Assembly: GCA_028551475.1 (NCBI GenBank)
Contig: CM052362.1
Location: 5,269,354-5,333,353, forward strand
Reading direction: 5' to 3'
DNA length: 64,000 bases
Source: Casuarina equisetifolia
Taxonomy: Eukaryota; Streptophyta; Magnoliopsida; Fagales; Casuarinaceae
Positions 12,116 through 24,294 of the stretch are shown piece after piece; the stretch's first letter is position 1, and the number at the start of each line of letters is the position of its first letter. The notes below the pieces were generated by a model that was not told where the DNA came from, searched no databases, and saw only the letters and a list, made by a program, of their open reading frames with translations. The position numbers and the translations under genes were made by a program.

Positions 12116-12300
12116 GTTTATATTCACATGTTATTGATACTCTTGGAAACACCCAAAGGGTTGGCCTGTTGAATTTTCATAAGAGCAACAACTAAATGTG
12201 TTAGCAATACTACTATTCTCTGCTTAGTTGTTTCTCTTCCAAGTGATTTTTAGTTCTTTCTTAGATTTAGTGCTGCCAAAATCTTTTCCATTTGTTGCTT

Positions 12301-12452
12301 TAAGTAGTTATAAACATTCAATGTTTATACTAATACGTTATAGACTTTCTTCAAAACACCCGAAGGGCACGACTTTTAAGTAGTTATAAACATTCAATGT
12401 TTATACTAATACGTTATAGCTTTCTTCAAAACACCCGGAGGGCATGACTTGT
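12301..12452. repeat. 76-bp direct tandem pair
   Basis: Two near-identical copies start at 12301 and 12377, each running from 'taagtagttataaac' to the 'aaaacacccg.agggca' block. The WAK2 unit has one corresponding copy near 29120, so the duplication postdates the split of the two units or was lost there. Confidence 0.8.
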
Positions 12453-13151
12453 TATCTTTCGTAAGATCAAAGCAGGAAGAAACATGTAAATATGTTAGCA
12501 ATATCACTATTCTCCGCTTAGTTGGTTCTCTTCCGAGTAATTTTTATTTCTTTCTTAGATTTAGTGCTGCCGAAACCTGGTCCATTTGTTTCTTTAGGTA
12601 GTTATAATCAGAAAGAAGTGCAACTTAGCATAACAGCTTATTTTCTTTTCCTAGTAATTTGTTTACCTTTTTTTATCCTTGTTTCTGCACTCCTTCTAAC
12701 AGATCCATGCAGGTGGAAACAGAAGAAGAACTTCGGCGTCTTGCTAATTGGACACATTGCAACAGACAAGAGTACTTCTAGGAGCCATAGGAATGTCATC
12801 TGTTTCCTTGGTCTGTTGTCATTTTCTTTGTCGATCACCGTAGTAGCATTTTTTCGTGTGGATCTCCTGGTTGACAAATATCCGTGGACAGCATTCAAGA
12901 CGACAGAAAAATGGAACCTCCTTATTTCTGCACTGAGTATTCAATTATAGGCGAAGGGAATATTATGTTTTTTTCTTTTCGTATGTTTCGGAAGATTAAT
13001 GTGGTTGTGCAGGAAAAAATCACACGGGCAAATATAAAGAATATCAAACATGTTACGTGTCTTGAGATGTATCGATTCCTACACAATAGTAATTTACTCT
13101 TACTCGCACCACAAAGAAGAAGAATTTCTTGTTCGACAATTTTCTTTCCTT

Positions 13152-13600
13152 GGGTTAAGTCCCATGTAGGAAAAAATAGAAACCTAAAAAATAACTTACA
13201 AAAATAAGGATTACTCCACTTAATGGCTTAGAACTTTAAGTTAAATATAAGTCATTTTTTATAAAATCTATTCTTAGCACCCACATGGATATGGGTCACA
13301 CAAAAGGCGATTACCCACGAGATGGTTTGACTTGAACCATTGTGATGATGGAGTGTGCTAAAATTAATGATATGGAATTATCCTACATTATTAAGGAATT
13401 TATTTAGAATCTAAGTCCAACTTTTCACTCCTTTGCTCATAGACAAAGACTTCTATGAGAAGTGTTGCTCCACTCTTAAGGTGAGGGGCATGTTAAGTCT
13501 CACATAGAAAACAAAAAATATAAAAACCTAAAAGATAACTTATAAAGAGATGATTTAGAATCTTTAAGTTAAATACGAATCACTTTATGAAAATCTAACA
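13152..13600 (+). mobile_element. TRIM-like LTR miniature, fossil (copy in WAK1 unit)
   Basis: Two direct repeats, about 13152-13279 and 13491-13600, begin with the plant TRIM-like word 'gttaagtcccat' / 'tgttaagtctcac' and end near 'ttagca' / 'taaca'. A purine-rich 'ggtgagggg' precedes the second repeat, as a polypurine tract would. The middle part is non-coding. No target-site duplication is evident. The same element sits at 29881-30339, so it was inserted before the unit duplicated. The family call is tentative. Confidence 0.45.
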
Positions 13601-13649
13601 CTAAGTTATTATAATGAATCACTGAATTGTGCACTCCAAATATAGGGTT

Positions 13650-14422
13650 TTGTTAAGTCTCAAACTTATGAGCGTGAATTTACAGAGAATGCCGAAGATT
13701 GGAAACAAATAGGTAACCAAGCAATAGTTGCATAGAGCAGAAAAACGGGAGAGAGGAGAGAGAAAAGTCTTTGTATTTTTCTATGGTGTCGTTACATAAA
13801 ACAAATCGATAGATAACTATACAGCAAGATAATATACTTATACACAAAAATTACAACAGTTGCGTACCATAATCCAAAGCTTACTGGTAACTAACTAATT
13901 AATTCCAATTATAACAGATTTTCGGTTTTTCAATTATAATAGGTTTTAAGTTCTTGTTGTTTCAGTAGCTAAGGTGTGAGGCTTGTCCTTGCCTTGTTGG
14001 GAATTCCATAAATATCCGAGTGAAAGTTTACATAGAAAGAAAGTGCTTTAGCCTTGGGATTGACAGTCACCTTGAAATTTGGAGTGGAAAGTCCAAGTTT
14101 GTCTCGGAAGGCTGCGAATTGAAGCTTGGCAAGGGGCTTAGTAAACACATCTGCAAGTTGCGTTGATGATGCGACTGCGGAACAAATTAAAGTGAGATCT
14201 TGAGACGACAATGATTCAGTGATGAGATCTCGTTGGTTTTTAGTGCAAAAGGACCTGGGTGCACCTTCCATTGCGATGTCTCCACGTTATACATCATACG
14301 CTGTTTCAATAGGTGGAGATTGAGTCGTAGTCGTGGGATTGTGTCAGTTTCAGGACTTAAGATAGATGGTGAAAGCACGGTGGATTCCTGAGAATCTGGT
14401 TCTTCAAGTGGGGTATAATTGG
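13650..14422 (-). mobile_element. Ty1/copia fossil fragment, minus strand
   Basis: The minus-strand reading around 13969-14271 contains QLADVFTKPLAKLQFAAF and RDKLGL, the usual C-terminal end of copia pol after RNase H. The part near 14280-14410 matches the spacer between integrase and reverse transcriptase. An LTR-like non-coding stretch lies at about 13660-13960. It is broken and old, and only pieces remain. It abuts a truncated WAK first exon. A second fossil with the same arrangement lies at 49490-50640. Confidence 0.8.
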
Positions 14423-14423
14423 C

Positions 14424-15054
14424 ATGTCTTATTTTCGACTACCCAATCAAGTACCACAGGAATTTATTTTCCATAAATTCGAAAGATCCAGAGAGGAAAA
14501 TTTGTACGCTGCTTCTTCCACGAGAAAACCAAAGCTACAGGGATTAAAGCTCTGGACATTGAAAACGTTGTTCAAGGTCCCAACAGATACATTAAAGAAA
14601 ACAATATTTTTGCGATAGAAAACTGGCAACAGCCGATACCATTGCAAGAACCGTTGACCACACTGTCAATACTGTCACAGCGGAAGGCACGTCCACTCGT
14701 GAAATTACAACCAACAGCAGTGAACTTGGTTCTTGTCAGGTGAGGGGATAAACTTACCTGAATGGAACCACTTCCTGAGGAATTCTCCGTCCTTACATTT
14801 AGGGGCAACCAAGTTTGATCGCAATTCACCATCCAAAGATATGTTGAGGCCCTCTATGCTACCTTTGACGTGTAGTTACAAGTGATGAGAAAAGATCCAA
14901 CAAAGCAACATTCCTTGCTTGTTCCAAATGGAGAGGGGATAGAAACTGATCCATATGTTTTGCTGCGGCTTGGATTGGTTTCCGGCTCCTCTACTGCTGC
15001 TGAGATCAAAAACCCAAATAGCAGCTTCTTGAAAAGCAGTCCGCAAAAAGCCAT
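14424..15054 (-). pseudogene. WAK first-exon pseudogene
   Basis: This is the extracellular exon of a WAK close to WAK3. It starts MAFCGLLFKKLLFGFLIS, has the GUB_WAK motif decayed to SIPSPFG with conserved cysteines changed, then [23 protein letters not shown] and CSFGFLVEEAAYKFSSLDL. A deletion after LITCNY shifts the frame, with further shifts later. The homology stops abruptly in the part equivalent to ENKTC, where the copia fossil begins; the EGF repeats and kinase are missing. The 5' flank (15060-15890) matches the WAK3 flank, with its TATA box decayed to CATAAA. Confidence 0.9.
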
Positions 15055-15059
15055 CGCTT

Positions 15060-16145
15060 GCATTATTTTTGGGTATTCTCTTTTGTAAATTTTTTTTTCC
15101 TCGGTATGCACCGATGACTTTGAATGGCCCTCGTCTTTATGGAAGGCGAGTCTCTCTAGCACAGCCTAGTCAAGAAATATCCAGTCTATTTAGATGTTCT
15201 TGAGAACATTCAACAAAATACCCCTACTCTATTTCTTGTTGTGACAGTTCATTGATAAACATTCAAAGTTTATATTCACGCATTATTGATTTTCCTGAAA
15301 CCACCATGAGGTCAGAGCCTGTTGGATTTTCACAAGATCCAAATGAGAAAGAGCAAGTAAATAGGTTAGCAATATTACTATTCAGTGCTTTATTTATTTA
15401 TTTGTTTATTAATAAGCAAAAGGGGTGAAGAATATGATATCTCGAACTAGACCCATAGGCTCCTTTTGTTCTAACCGACCAAGGGCTTTCTGACTCTACG
15501 CTTCGTTGTTTACGTCGACCATTTTTCGGTTAAAGCAGTTATAATGAGAAAAAGTGCAACTTGCATAACAAATCTTATTTTATTTTCCTACTAATTTATT
15601 TCTCTTTTCTTTGTTTCTTCGCTCCCCAATACAGCCATGAAGGTGTAAATCGTAGAAGACTGCCATGAAAAAGAGTATTCTAGAAGGCATAGGAATTTTA
15701 TCTCTTCCCTCCGTCTGTTGTCATTTTCCCTGTCCATCACTGTAGTTGTATTTTTCCATGCACGTCCTTAGTTGACAAGTCTATGTAGAGCGTGTACAAG
15801 ACGACAGAAAAATGGGACCTCCAGTATTCAATTGTAGATGAAGGGAATATTAGTTTTCTTCTTTTCATATGTTTTGGAAGATTAAGTCTTAAAGAGTGAA
15901 ATTTACAGATTTTGGGTTTTTCAATTACAATAGATTTTTAAAGCAACTACACGTGTTATCATGTCGTGATTTTCACAAGGTGCTGGTGGGATGTGGACCG
16001 TAAGGGGAGATAGAATCGGGTTTATTCCAGACCTCGTCTTTTGAATAAATCCACTGTTTCAAGGAAAAACGAATTGATTATGATGACTTAGTGTCAACTG
16101 TATAGTTCCGAACGTTGAAGATGAAGCAGAACATGCTATCGACGG
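15060..16145. other. WAK-type upstream region of the exon-1 pseudogene
   Basis: Non-coding. It matches the region upstream of WAK3 (38340-39180), including the words 'caaaaggggtgaagaat' and 'tctcgaactagacc'. It holds the decayed TATA box near 15134 and one degenerate piece of the promoter satellite near 15165-15260. No gene was seen. Confidence 0.6.
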
Positions 16146-16158
16146 AAACAGAACATGC

Positions 16159-16420
16159 TCCGTATTGTGCTTTAACCAGCAAGGACGAAGACCAGGCTTT
16201 GGAGTATGAAAGACGCCCGGGATTTGACTCACGTAACACTACTTAGTTCAAGTCTCTGAACCAGTTTCTACGCAAGACGCATGAAAGTGTAATAAGATCA
16301 TAAAGAAATTAAGGCACACCTCCCTGTTAAGAATTTGGCGGACAGCGGGGACGTAGACAGCTTCGTGCATCTGCCTGTCCAGTGAAGATTTGCCCTTGCT
16401 AATCGAGCCACACTACAATG
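16159..16420. other. Conserved upstream core, copy 1 (others 30404-30663, 39437-39680)
   Basis: This block is less diverged between three WAK units than the sequence around it, and it is richer in G+C. Shared words include 'aggctttggagt', 'aagacgca.gaaag.gtaat', 'aattaaggcacacctccc' and 'gacagcttcgtgca'. On the minus strand a frame beginning near LDRQMHEAVYVPAVRQ is partly kept in copies 1 and 2 but is stopped early in copy 3. I do not recognise it. It could be a regulatory sequence, a relic exon of an unrelated gene or an old element. Confidence 0.5.
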
Positions 16421-16814
16421 AACAAGATTCCTACAAGCCACAGGAATCTTATCTGTTGTCATTTTCTCCTTTTTACTTGTTCATCAACGTAGTTGCATTT
16501 TGTTGGTGCACGTCTCCTGGTTGACTAGTCTCTATTCTTTTGGAGAGCTCGTTCAAGAGGTCAGAAAAACGGGACCCCCATATTTCTACATGGGGTATTC
16601 AATTAAAATTGTAATTTGTTATCTATTTAGAACTTGTTGCACCTAGAATATGGATTTCTCTTCGAATAATGAGTCTGAAACTTAAAAAGACAGCTGAGGA
16701 GAAATTTTAATTGATGAACTTATCTTTTTATTTTCACCCTTAATTTTGATTTCACTCTTTTGACAACATGTACCGATTATTGCAGGATGTTTTTTTCTCT
16801 AGTAATATCTGTAC

Positions 16815-16840
16815 TTCTCTCTCTCTCTCTCTCTCTCTCT
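16815..16840. repeat. (CT)n microsatellite
   Basis: About 13 uninterrupted CT units inside upstream block U copy 1. Copies 2 and 3 lack it. Confidence 0.9.
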
Positions 16841-17349
16841 TTTGTTTCTTTTCTTTTGCTCTTTCCATGCTTGTCTCTTAATATTCCAATGTTTGAATCG
16901 CTCGGTCTTTGTCTATGAATAATTAATGCGATTTTATGTCTTGAAATAGCCATGGCGTAGTCAGTGACCAGTACGTGCCAACGTCCAGCGGCCGCTAAGC
17001 AATAGATCGCTGTCGATGACTGCAAGTCTGGTCCGGAGGGAGGCAATTGGACGTAGCTTTGAAAAATGTCAGGAAAAAGGAGAAAAAGACGAGAGAAATT
17101 GAAGGGGAGACCTTGACTAGGACTAATGATTTTTTACTGAATAAGGGAATAAAAAAGAGAAGAGGGAAGTCATTTTAAAAATGCTGCTTCAATAATGAAG
17201 TGTTTTTACTGTCACGTGGAAGACTTGAATGATATCGGTATTTACGCCGCTGCTAAAAAGTTTTATGTCACTGTCAGAATTTGAACTCCTTTGAAGCAAT
17301 ATTTAACAAGTTAATTCACACACTCACATACACATAAGCTGCATTAGAG

Positions 17350-17750
17350 TGGACACAATAATGGAAATGACATATCTGTGTGAAAGGCCACAGCACCCAT
17401 GGATTTCTCCAGTAACCAAGTTCTCCCAAAAGCCCCCTTTTCCAAATGATTCCTTTCCCTTTAAGAAGACAACTACATGACCAAAATACTCCTAGAATCT
17501 CTTAAATGGCCTTGGGCTGGATAGAACCCAAATACCCGAAACCCCCCGTGACACTTTATTGATTCAACCAGCAGCTTATCACATGTTCGGGGGAGGAAGA
17601 ATCAAGGGACAGGCATGAAAGAAATTACCAGAAGAAAAGGCCCTGCAATTTATGGGTCAACGGCCGGCTTCGTGGGTACATGAGTTACATCTTCCTTTGT
17701 CTCTTTTTACATAAAACGAGAAATGGAATAGGTTTGGCAGTACTTTACAT
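17350..17750. other. Intergenic, no gene
   Basis: Non-coding. The second half (17540-17750) continues upstream block U and matches 31360-31550 and 47690-47850. The part at 17350-17540 has no counterpart that I saw. Confidence 0.5.
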
Positions 17751-18250
17751 CAAAAAAAAGCTATCAAGAAGTATGTACAATATACTACAACATTATTAAT
17801 AAAATAAGAGGCATACAAAGTCTAGCTGCCCCTCTATTATTATCTTACCTATTCTACCTAATTGCAGCTGAAAATTAGAAACGTGATTCTCGACCTTACA
17901 GAAAAGGTGCAAAGGTTGATTGTTTGAGCCAAAAACAGGCAAAGGTGACACAACTTAATATGGCATATTGTTGAGGAAGCTTAAACTATGGTATAGATGG
18001 TTACATGAAATGCGTAAACCAATAAAAGTCCAACTTTTTTTCACCCACACGCCATTGCTTTCTTAAACAAAAGGATTTTACTACAGCAACACATAAACTA
18101 ACACTTCTATCCGACAAGGAAAGCCGAGGTCCTTTAATGGCAAGTAAAATTCGACTTACCAACATTTCTTAGCCACTGATGAGCAAAAAACTGGCAGTTG
18201 GCGGTGGATCGGACTTAATGGAAGGGAGGCACTGTTTATTTAAGCAGCAA
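17750..18250. other. WAK-type 3' flank of the kinase relic
   Basis: Diverged version of the sequence found downstream of the WAK stop codons (6250-6750, 22460-22950 and 33170-33528), including 'cctaattgcagctgaaaatta' in place of 'cctaattataggtaaaaatc'. It shows that the relic at 18250-20100 once ended an independent WAK gene. Confidence 0.6.
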
Positions 18251-20100
18251 ATGTGATGGCTTTCTATGATATCGTATCCAGTAGAGGCAACAGAAGAAGA
18301 GCAGTCATTGGCAACGTCATGCTAAAAGTGTGTAGAGGTTTGGTGGGCAAGTACTCTATAGTAGGGAACTCAGTCTTTTTCCATGGATTTTTTTTTTTGG
18401 AACGATAAATTGTACTAATAAAAATTAAAATATAAATGCATAGGACATACTCAAATATTACAAAAGTTACTGCATTTATAAAAATATAGAGGTTAAAAGC
18501 ATTCACATTTGACTCAAAATGACATTTTCTAGAGCAACTTTTGTAATGTTGGAGTACATGTCCATGTGCATTTATATTTTAATTCTTTGTTTAAATTTCT
18601 AAACAAAGAAGTTTTCTCTCATACTAGTTTCTTTACTTTGTTAAGAAAATAAGAATATTAGTTGTTTTTAAATAGAAACGTCTTCTATTTTGTTTAGCCC
18701 ATATTTAACAAGTACAAGCTAAAAAAGATATTTTATGGAATTTAAAACCAAAATCCTTCCTTTAGTTACTTTGATTATTCATTATTGTTTTTCATTTCAT
18801 TCATCAATATTATATTGGTTTCCTTTATAGACAAAAATACTTCTTTAAATCATCTTTGTCCATGCACATTAAAAAAAAAAAGATGAGTCCTTTTTTCTTC
18901 ACGAGACTAATAGCAATCACAATATATATTGATCAAAGGGAGCTACTATACAATTTCTATTGTTGTAGAAAATCTATCATTATAAATAAGCCATCCAATA
19001 TAATTGTGTTTGTTGATGCCATTAATCCAATTAAATCATATCAATTTGTTGTTTCATTTTAGATGCTTTTTCATAATCATCAAAGCCTCCAATTTTATTA
19101 TCACTTTTCTCATGGAGTGCCTATCCTCTCCCTTAATAGTTAAGCATCTTTTTACAAGATTGAATTTTTTTTAAATTTATCTATATTGCCCCTATTTTTA
19201 ATGTGCGGGTCTAAAATTTGAAGTAATTAATCCTCTTCAATGCAAAAAAAAAAAAAAAAAAGTGCACAGCAAGCCTTTTTTCGCTTCCTATCCCATTTTG
19301 AAAAACCACCTATTTACTTGTCAATAGCTTTGTTAAAACAATACCAAAGCTATAAAATCTTTTTTTTTTGTTAGTTGGCCAGTTTGTAAGGACTCTAGGC
19401 CTAAGAATTCATTAGTTCCTTGCGCCAAAGTAATTCTTGTTTTTCATAGACAAAATTCAACCATGAAGTTCCAAAGCCAGCCATTTTTGCAATTAGATTA
19501 TCATATGAAAAGTATATTTGTAGATTTTACATCTATATAAGTAATAGGTATAAAAGCTCTAAAGTATAGGAATGAAAATGCTATTGCAGTATCTATGGCT
19601 ATTTTCAAATGTTTTTCCCTTGAGATATTTTCATCCTAAATATGGTGAAAACGGGTTCCATTTGACACAAATTTATAAACTAACATAGGCATTCAACTTC
19701 TAGGCAACAATCCATTAGCTTAATTATGTTCCGATGGCTGATTTGGAGACGTAACAATACCTCGTTTATGACGTCCTTAACTTGTCTAGGTTCAAAAGCT
19801 TTGGACTTCTTAATGGCAATGACTTTACTACCTGATAATAATCCTTTATAAACAGACCCATTGCCTCCTTGCCCAATGATTCTGCATCGGCCAAATTTGT
19901 TAGTGGCTCTTTTAAACTTTTCTATGCTATAAACTTTTGCTGATTCTTTAGCCTCTTTGTAGTTTGAAAGTCATGACTGTAATATTGAGCCACCACTTTT
20001 TTGGAATAATTTATTCCTAAGCTTGATGAGTTGTTTTCTTTTCAGTTGCCAGAAAATTCAAAAACCTCCTGTGAGCAGTGTTAACAAGCCCAGACAATGC
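18250..20100 (-). pseudogene. WAK TM/kinase exon pseudogene, interrupted by an insertion
   Basis: On the minus strand the exon starts after an acceptor AG at 20102-20101 and reads a TM stretch (TLLTGGF), LKRKQLIKLRNKLF, KRATNKFG, IIGQGGNGSVYKG and VIAIKKSKAF, then decays with stops and frameshifts; its catalytic part is recognisable only in pieces. The C-terminal tail is at 18250-18390 (PWKKTEF then IEYLPTKPLHTFS). Between tail and kinase lies about 700 bp of foreign AT-rich sequence (18395-19095) with a hairpin. Exons 1 and 2 of this gene are missing. The exon lies in a block partly copied to 52.07-54.75 kb, where most of the kinase has gone. Confidence 0.85.
18424..18583. repeat. Imperfect inverted repeat (hairpin), arms about 46 bp
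   Basis: Left arm 18424-18468 is the near-perfect reverse complement of right arm 18536-18583, with a loop of about 67 bp; both outer ends are built from 'attaaaatataaatgca'. A second small palindrome (ctttgttta / taaacaaag) follows at once. This could be a foldback or MITE relic, or a hairpin RNA source. It lies within the insertion that splits the kinase relic. Confidence 0.75.
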
Positions 20101-21985
20101 CTAGAAATGTTTAAACATGCATTTAGACCAAAAGCAACACCATTACTTTTATTACCACTAAATTCATTTCATATCACTTCAATCAAATATCGAATTGTAG
20201 TGTGATTCGTGAATGCCACAAAGGAGTAGATCTACAATCTGTGACTTCAAAAGTAGTGCATCTTAAAGTTGGAAATTAGAAAAGAAGTGGATGATTGCCC
20301 TTGGCTTTCAATCTCATGGAAAGTGAGATTTAAAAAAAAAATCAAAATGGTTTCAAGTTTAGACCGTTTTCCAATTAGTTCAATCAATCATATTATCCCT
20401 TCAGATACTAATAAGAGCCACGTAAATGTTCATCATACTCTTTGCTATTTTGAAAATTAAAAAAAAAAGATTAAAAAGGGAAGCATAAAGTAAAATTTAA
20501 AAAACAAAAAATCAAGAAAGACATAAGAGGAAAGATTTTATCTACCAAAAGAGTAAAGCCTATAAATTGTAATAAATTTTTGCAGAAGTTTTGAAATTCA
20601 CCGAATGTAGTGTTTGAGCCTAAAAGATGATGTTGTAATTGAATAATTTTATAATTTTTTATGGTGATATATAATTCTTGACCTTTCACTAAAAAAAAAT
20701 TAGGAAACAAGATATGGTTTAATGTAAGACTTCAAGGTTAATATGAAGCAAATTTATAAAATTTAAATTAATAAGAAAGACATGGATTTTAGCTATCACA
20801 AACGTGATCTTGATGGAGATGGTTATGTTTCCCTTTTTTTCCTTGATTTTTTTGTGTTTTACTGCTAAAGTTCTTGTAATATTTTGTTAGTAGATTCTAG
20901 ATCTTTAGGGATAGGTCTTAATTTGTATCAAAATCCAAGTTTAATATATATAATTGATGAGCCTACGTTTTTATGCCAAGAAAAACTTGATATTGGAATT
21001 TTTTCTACAAAAGTTTTATTTATTTCCGCGTGCATCAACTAGCTCTGAAAGTTTTATATTATGGTAAGAAGGTTAAAGTAATTCAACCGCTTCCATATAC
21101 CTTCATGAGTGGTTTGCTCTCTAAGGTTGTAGCAGTGGTTAGAATATCCTTTTTAATGGTTGATAAAAGTGATTAAAGAGTTCTCTAACCCTCCAATTCT
21201 TTGTTATATTTCTCATTACGTTTCTTAAATATTTTTTAATAATCTTCTAAAGTAGTAATTGAGATTTTCAAATGGATTGCTTTAGAAAATGGGCTCACAT
21301 GTAACAAAATAATTAACAAAAGAATAACTAAGTACTGAAATTATTATTGAGAAATCGCAAAAGTTAAAGGAAGTTTTTAAACAAATCTCAAGATACTAAT
21401 ATGCATTTTTATGTTTCAAGGACAAGGTATACAAAATAAAAACCGTGAACCATAGTCTGAATCCACTTTTCTTTGTCTAAATCATCATATTCCTTTGTCA
21501 TTCTCCATCTCAAGACCATCACGAAAAAGTTATAGTACTTTTGCAACAAATGATTCTCTCTCCAGAACCCACCCATTAAAGAGGCCGCCTTCTATATTAA
21601 TAAAAGAAAATCTTCTATGGGTAGTTATATTTGTCCATTTATAAATTAGAATATCACAAATTTGCCACTTGATCTAATTATTCCACTAATGTTACCAAGG
21701 GCCATTTGCTCAAGCCTCACAACAAGAAGAAACAACCTTTCAAACTATGTTGGAGGTTATGTCTTGGGAAATGAAGTTTAATTGAGAATTGGCCAATATA
21801 TTTTGTGTTGAAGCATATCATTTCCATTCCGAAGGGAGTAGATATCAAGCATCAAAACAAAAGTACAAAGGCAAAACAAAAAGATTAATAATTAGGTTAT
21901 CTTGCTTTATGGACATCCACTAGCTTCATGTATATCTCGAAGTAAAAATATGTCAGCAACGGATTATTGCAATCTTCTAAAAGTA
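18645..21985. repeat. Segmental duplication, copy 1 (partner 52072-54750)
   Basis: Collinear from 'aataagaatattagttgtttt' to 'ggattattgcaatcttcta'. Copy 1 keeps the kinase relic (19553-20180), which copy 2 lacks, and has about 200 bp extra near 20500-20700. The shared part at 20200-21985 is non-coding and includes what was probably the intron upstream of the kinase exon. Confidence 0.88.
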
Positions 21986-24212
21986 TGGAATTCGATGCTT
22001 TCTGAACTAAAACTGAGAGACATATGTCCCTTGAGAAGGAAATTCTTGACAAGATATTGTGTAAAGCTAAGCAATTTACTAGTTTCTCACTTGGCCAAAA
22101 AAAAAAAATCACTAGTTTCTTGGAAATATGAGAAATAGGAAACATAGTCAAAGGTCTTTTATTCAAGGAGCGTGTAGAGTTACGGTATTTACAACATGCG
22201 AGATTATCCCTTTTTTAGTCTCCTTAATGATTTGAAAATAGAAATGAGGCAACTAGTTTCATTATTCAATGATAATAAAGCTGCAATGCACATACCGTAA
22301 CATATTAGTTTATTATGAAAGAATAAATAAATACTGAGAGATTAAGTATCATTTAATTCCTAAGAAAATGGTGTCCAACAGAGTTCTCTAAAGCGGCCTG
22401 AAAGATGAAATCGCTCGGAGAGTCACCAACTAAAATGAAAAGGGAGCTTGAATGCCAATGACAAAAATTGCATTTATTTCAAAAACGTGGAGACGTTCAT
22501 AAAATACAATGAAGACTCTGCATATAAATTTATCATCAGAAATTATTCTCTTATCTAGTCTCCCTAATTATAGCTAAAAATTAGATATATTGATAATTGA
22601 TTTCTACGGAAACCTATCCAAAAGTTAATTATTAAAGCCAAAAACAATCCGAGGGCAGCACTTTTATTGCAAACGCTGATAAAAGAAAAAAAAAATTGGC
22701 ATAGATGTTTGCACAATTCCTCAACCAAGAAAATGATATTTCGATACACCCACAGGCAGTACACATACATACTCCTTTCTAACATAAAACAGGAAAACAA
22801 AACGGGACGACACAAGCACTTCATATCATAAGTTCCCAGCCTGTAAGGAAACCGATCGTCCTTTTGTAGCTTGTGAAAATAGATATCTAACAGCAACTAA
22901 TGGAAGAGAGGCGGCGTTGATCTGCCACTGCAAATGTATGCAGTGGAATGGCTAATTACCTGCCGCCATCGAGTGCTTCCAAGTCGTCGTTTACTATGTT
23001 ATCATACTCAATAGTTGTACTGGTAGAATGGACATCAGTGCCAATATCAATGTGAAACGAGTATGTAGGTTTGGGGAGCAAGTACTCAGTTTCTTCTGTA
23101 GAGATAACAGCTTTTCCCCATGGTTGCTTTTTCAAAGCTCTCGGATCCTCTAGCTCCATCGTCACTTCTCTCATGGAAGGCCTATCCTCCCCACTTATAC
23201 TCAAACAGCCTTTTATTATATGAGCAACTTCCTTTTGTTCCTTAATATTACCCTCATTTGTAATGTGAGTGTCCAAAATTTCACATAACTGATCCTCTTT
23301 CATTACACAAACAAAGTACACAGTGAGTTTTCTTTCAATTCCTGTGCTATCTCTAAAAAACACCTTTTTGCTGTTAATAGTTCTGTCAGAACAATACCAA
23401 AACTATAAACATCATTTTTTTCAGTTAATTGGCTAGTTTAGAAAGACTCTAGGTCCAAGTACCCATGAGTTCATTGCACCAAAGTAGTTGCTTGTTTTTC
23501 ATTAGCAGAAATCAACCTCGAGGCTCCAAAGTCAGCCACTTTTGCTATAAGATTATCATCTAGAAGTATATTCATAGATTTTATATCTTTGTGAATAATT
23601 GGCATAGAAGCATCAGAATGTAAGTAAGCAAAAACTCCTGCAATTTCTATTGCTATTTGTAAACATACTTTCCGTGAAAGCAAGGCCAAGAGATTGTCAT
23701 CATGAAAGTGGTGAAAAAGGGTTCCATTTGTGATGAATTCATAAACTAATAAGGGAACCTCAGTTTCAAGACAACAACCTAACAATTTAACCACATTCCA
23801 ATAATTAATTTGGGTAAGTAAAAATACCTCATTTATAAATTGCTTAACTTGGCTCTGATAAAAAAGTTTTGACTTCTTAATGGCTACCACTTTATCACCA
23901 GGTAATATTCCTTTATAAACTATTTTATTGCCACCTTGGCCAAGAATCATACTTTCATCATAATCGTTTGTGGCTTTTTTGATCTTTTCCATGCTAAAGA
24001 TTTTTGTTGTCTCTAGGGAGCCTCCATAATTTGATAAATGTTGTTGTAACAATAAGCCACCATTTTGTTGGAATAGTTTCTCCTTGAGCTTGATGAATTG
24101 TCTCTTTTTTACTCCTTAGTGTATCCAAAAACCTCCAACAAGAATGACTAAAAAGCCTATGGCAATACCTACAATTGTTCAAACATGCATTAGAGTATTG
24201 GTTTATTATATA

Positions 24213-24239
24213 TGTTGGACATAATACCTTTCACCAAAA

Positions 24240-24294
<55 letters not shown>

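Larger units (their letters stand above)
5983..13660. repeat. Segmental duplication, copy A (WAK1 unit; partner 22203-30400)
   Basis: The 3' flank, three exons, both introns, promoter repeats and distal upstream sequence of WAK1 align collinearly with 22203-30400. The left edge falls at the shared word 'agtctccttaatgatttg' and the right edge at 'ttttgttaagtct', after which copy A runs into a copia fossil and copy B into another upstream block. Copy B has the expanded promoter satellite and lacks the 5' half of exon 1; copy A has neither change. Confidence 0.88.
16146..17350. repeat. WAK distal upstream block U, copy 1
   Basis: Collinear with 30400-31340 and, interrupted by insertions, with 39420-39780, 41146-41329 and 47288-47700. 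The best preserved part is 16159-16420 (see separate entry). It also contains the uninterrupted target site 'gtttgaatcgctcgg' near 16893, which in the third copy is split by a copia element. No convincing coding frame. Confidence 0.8.
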
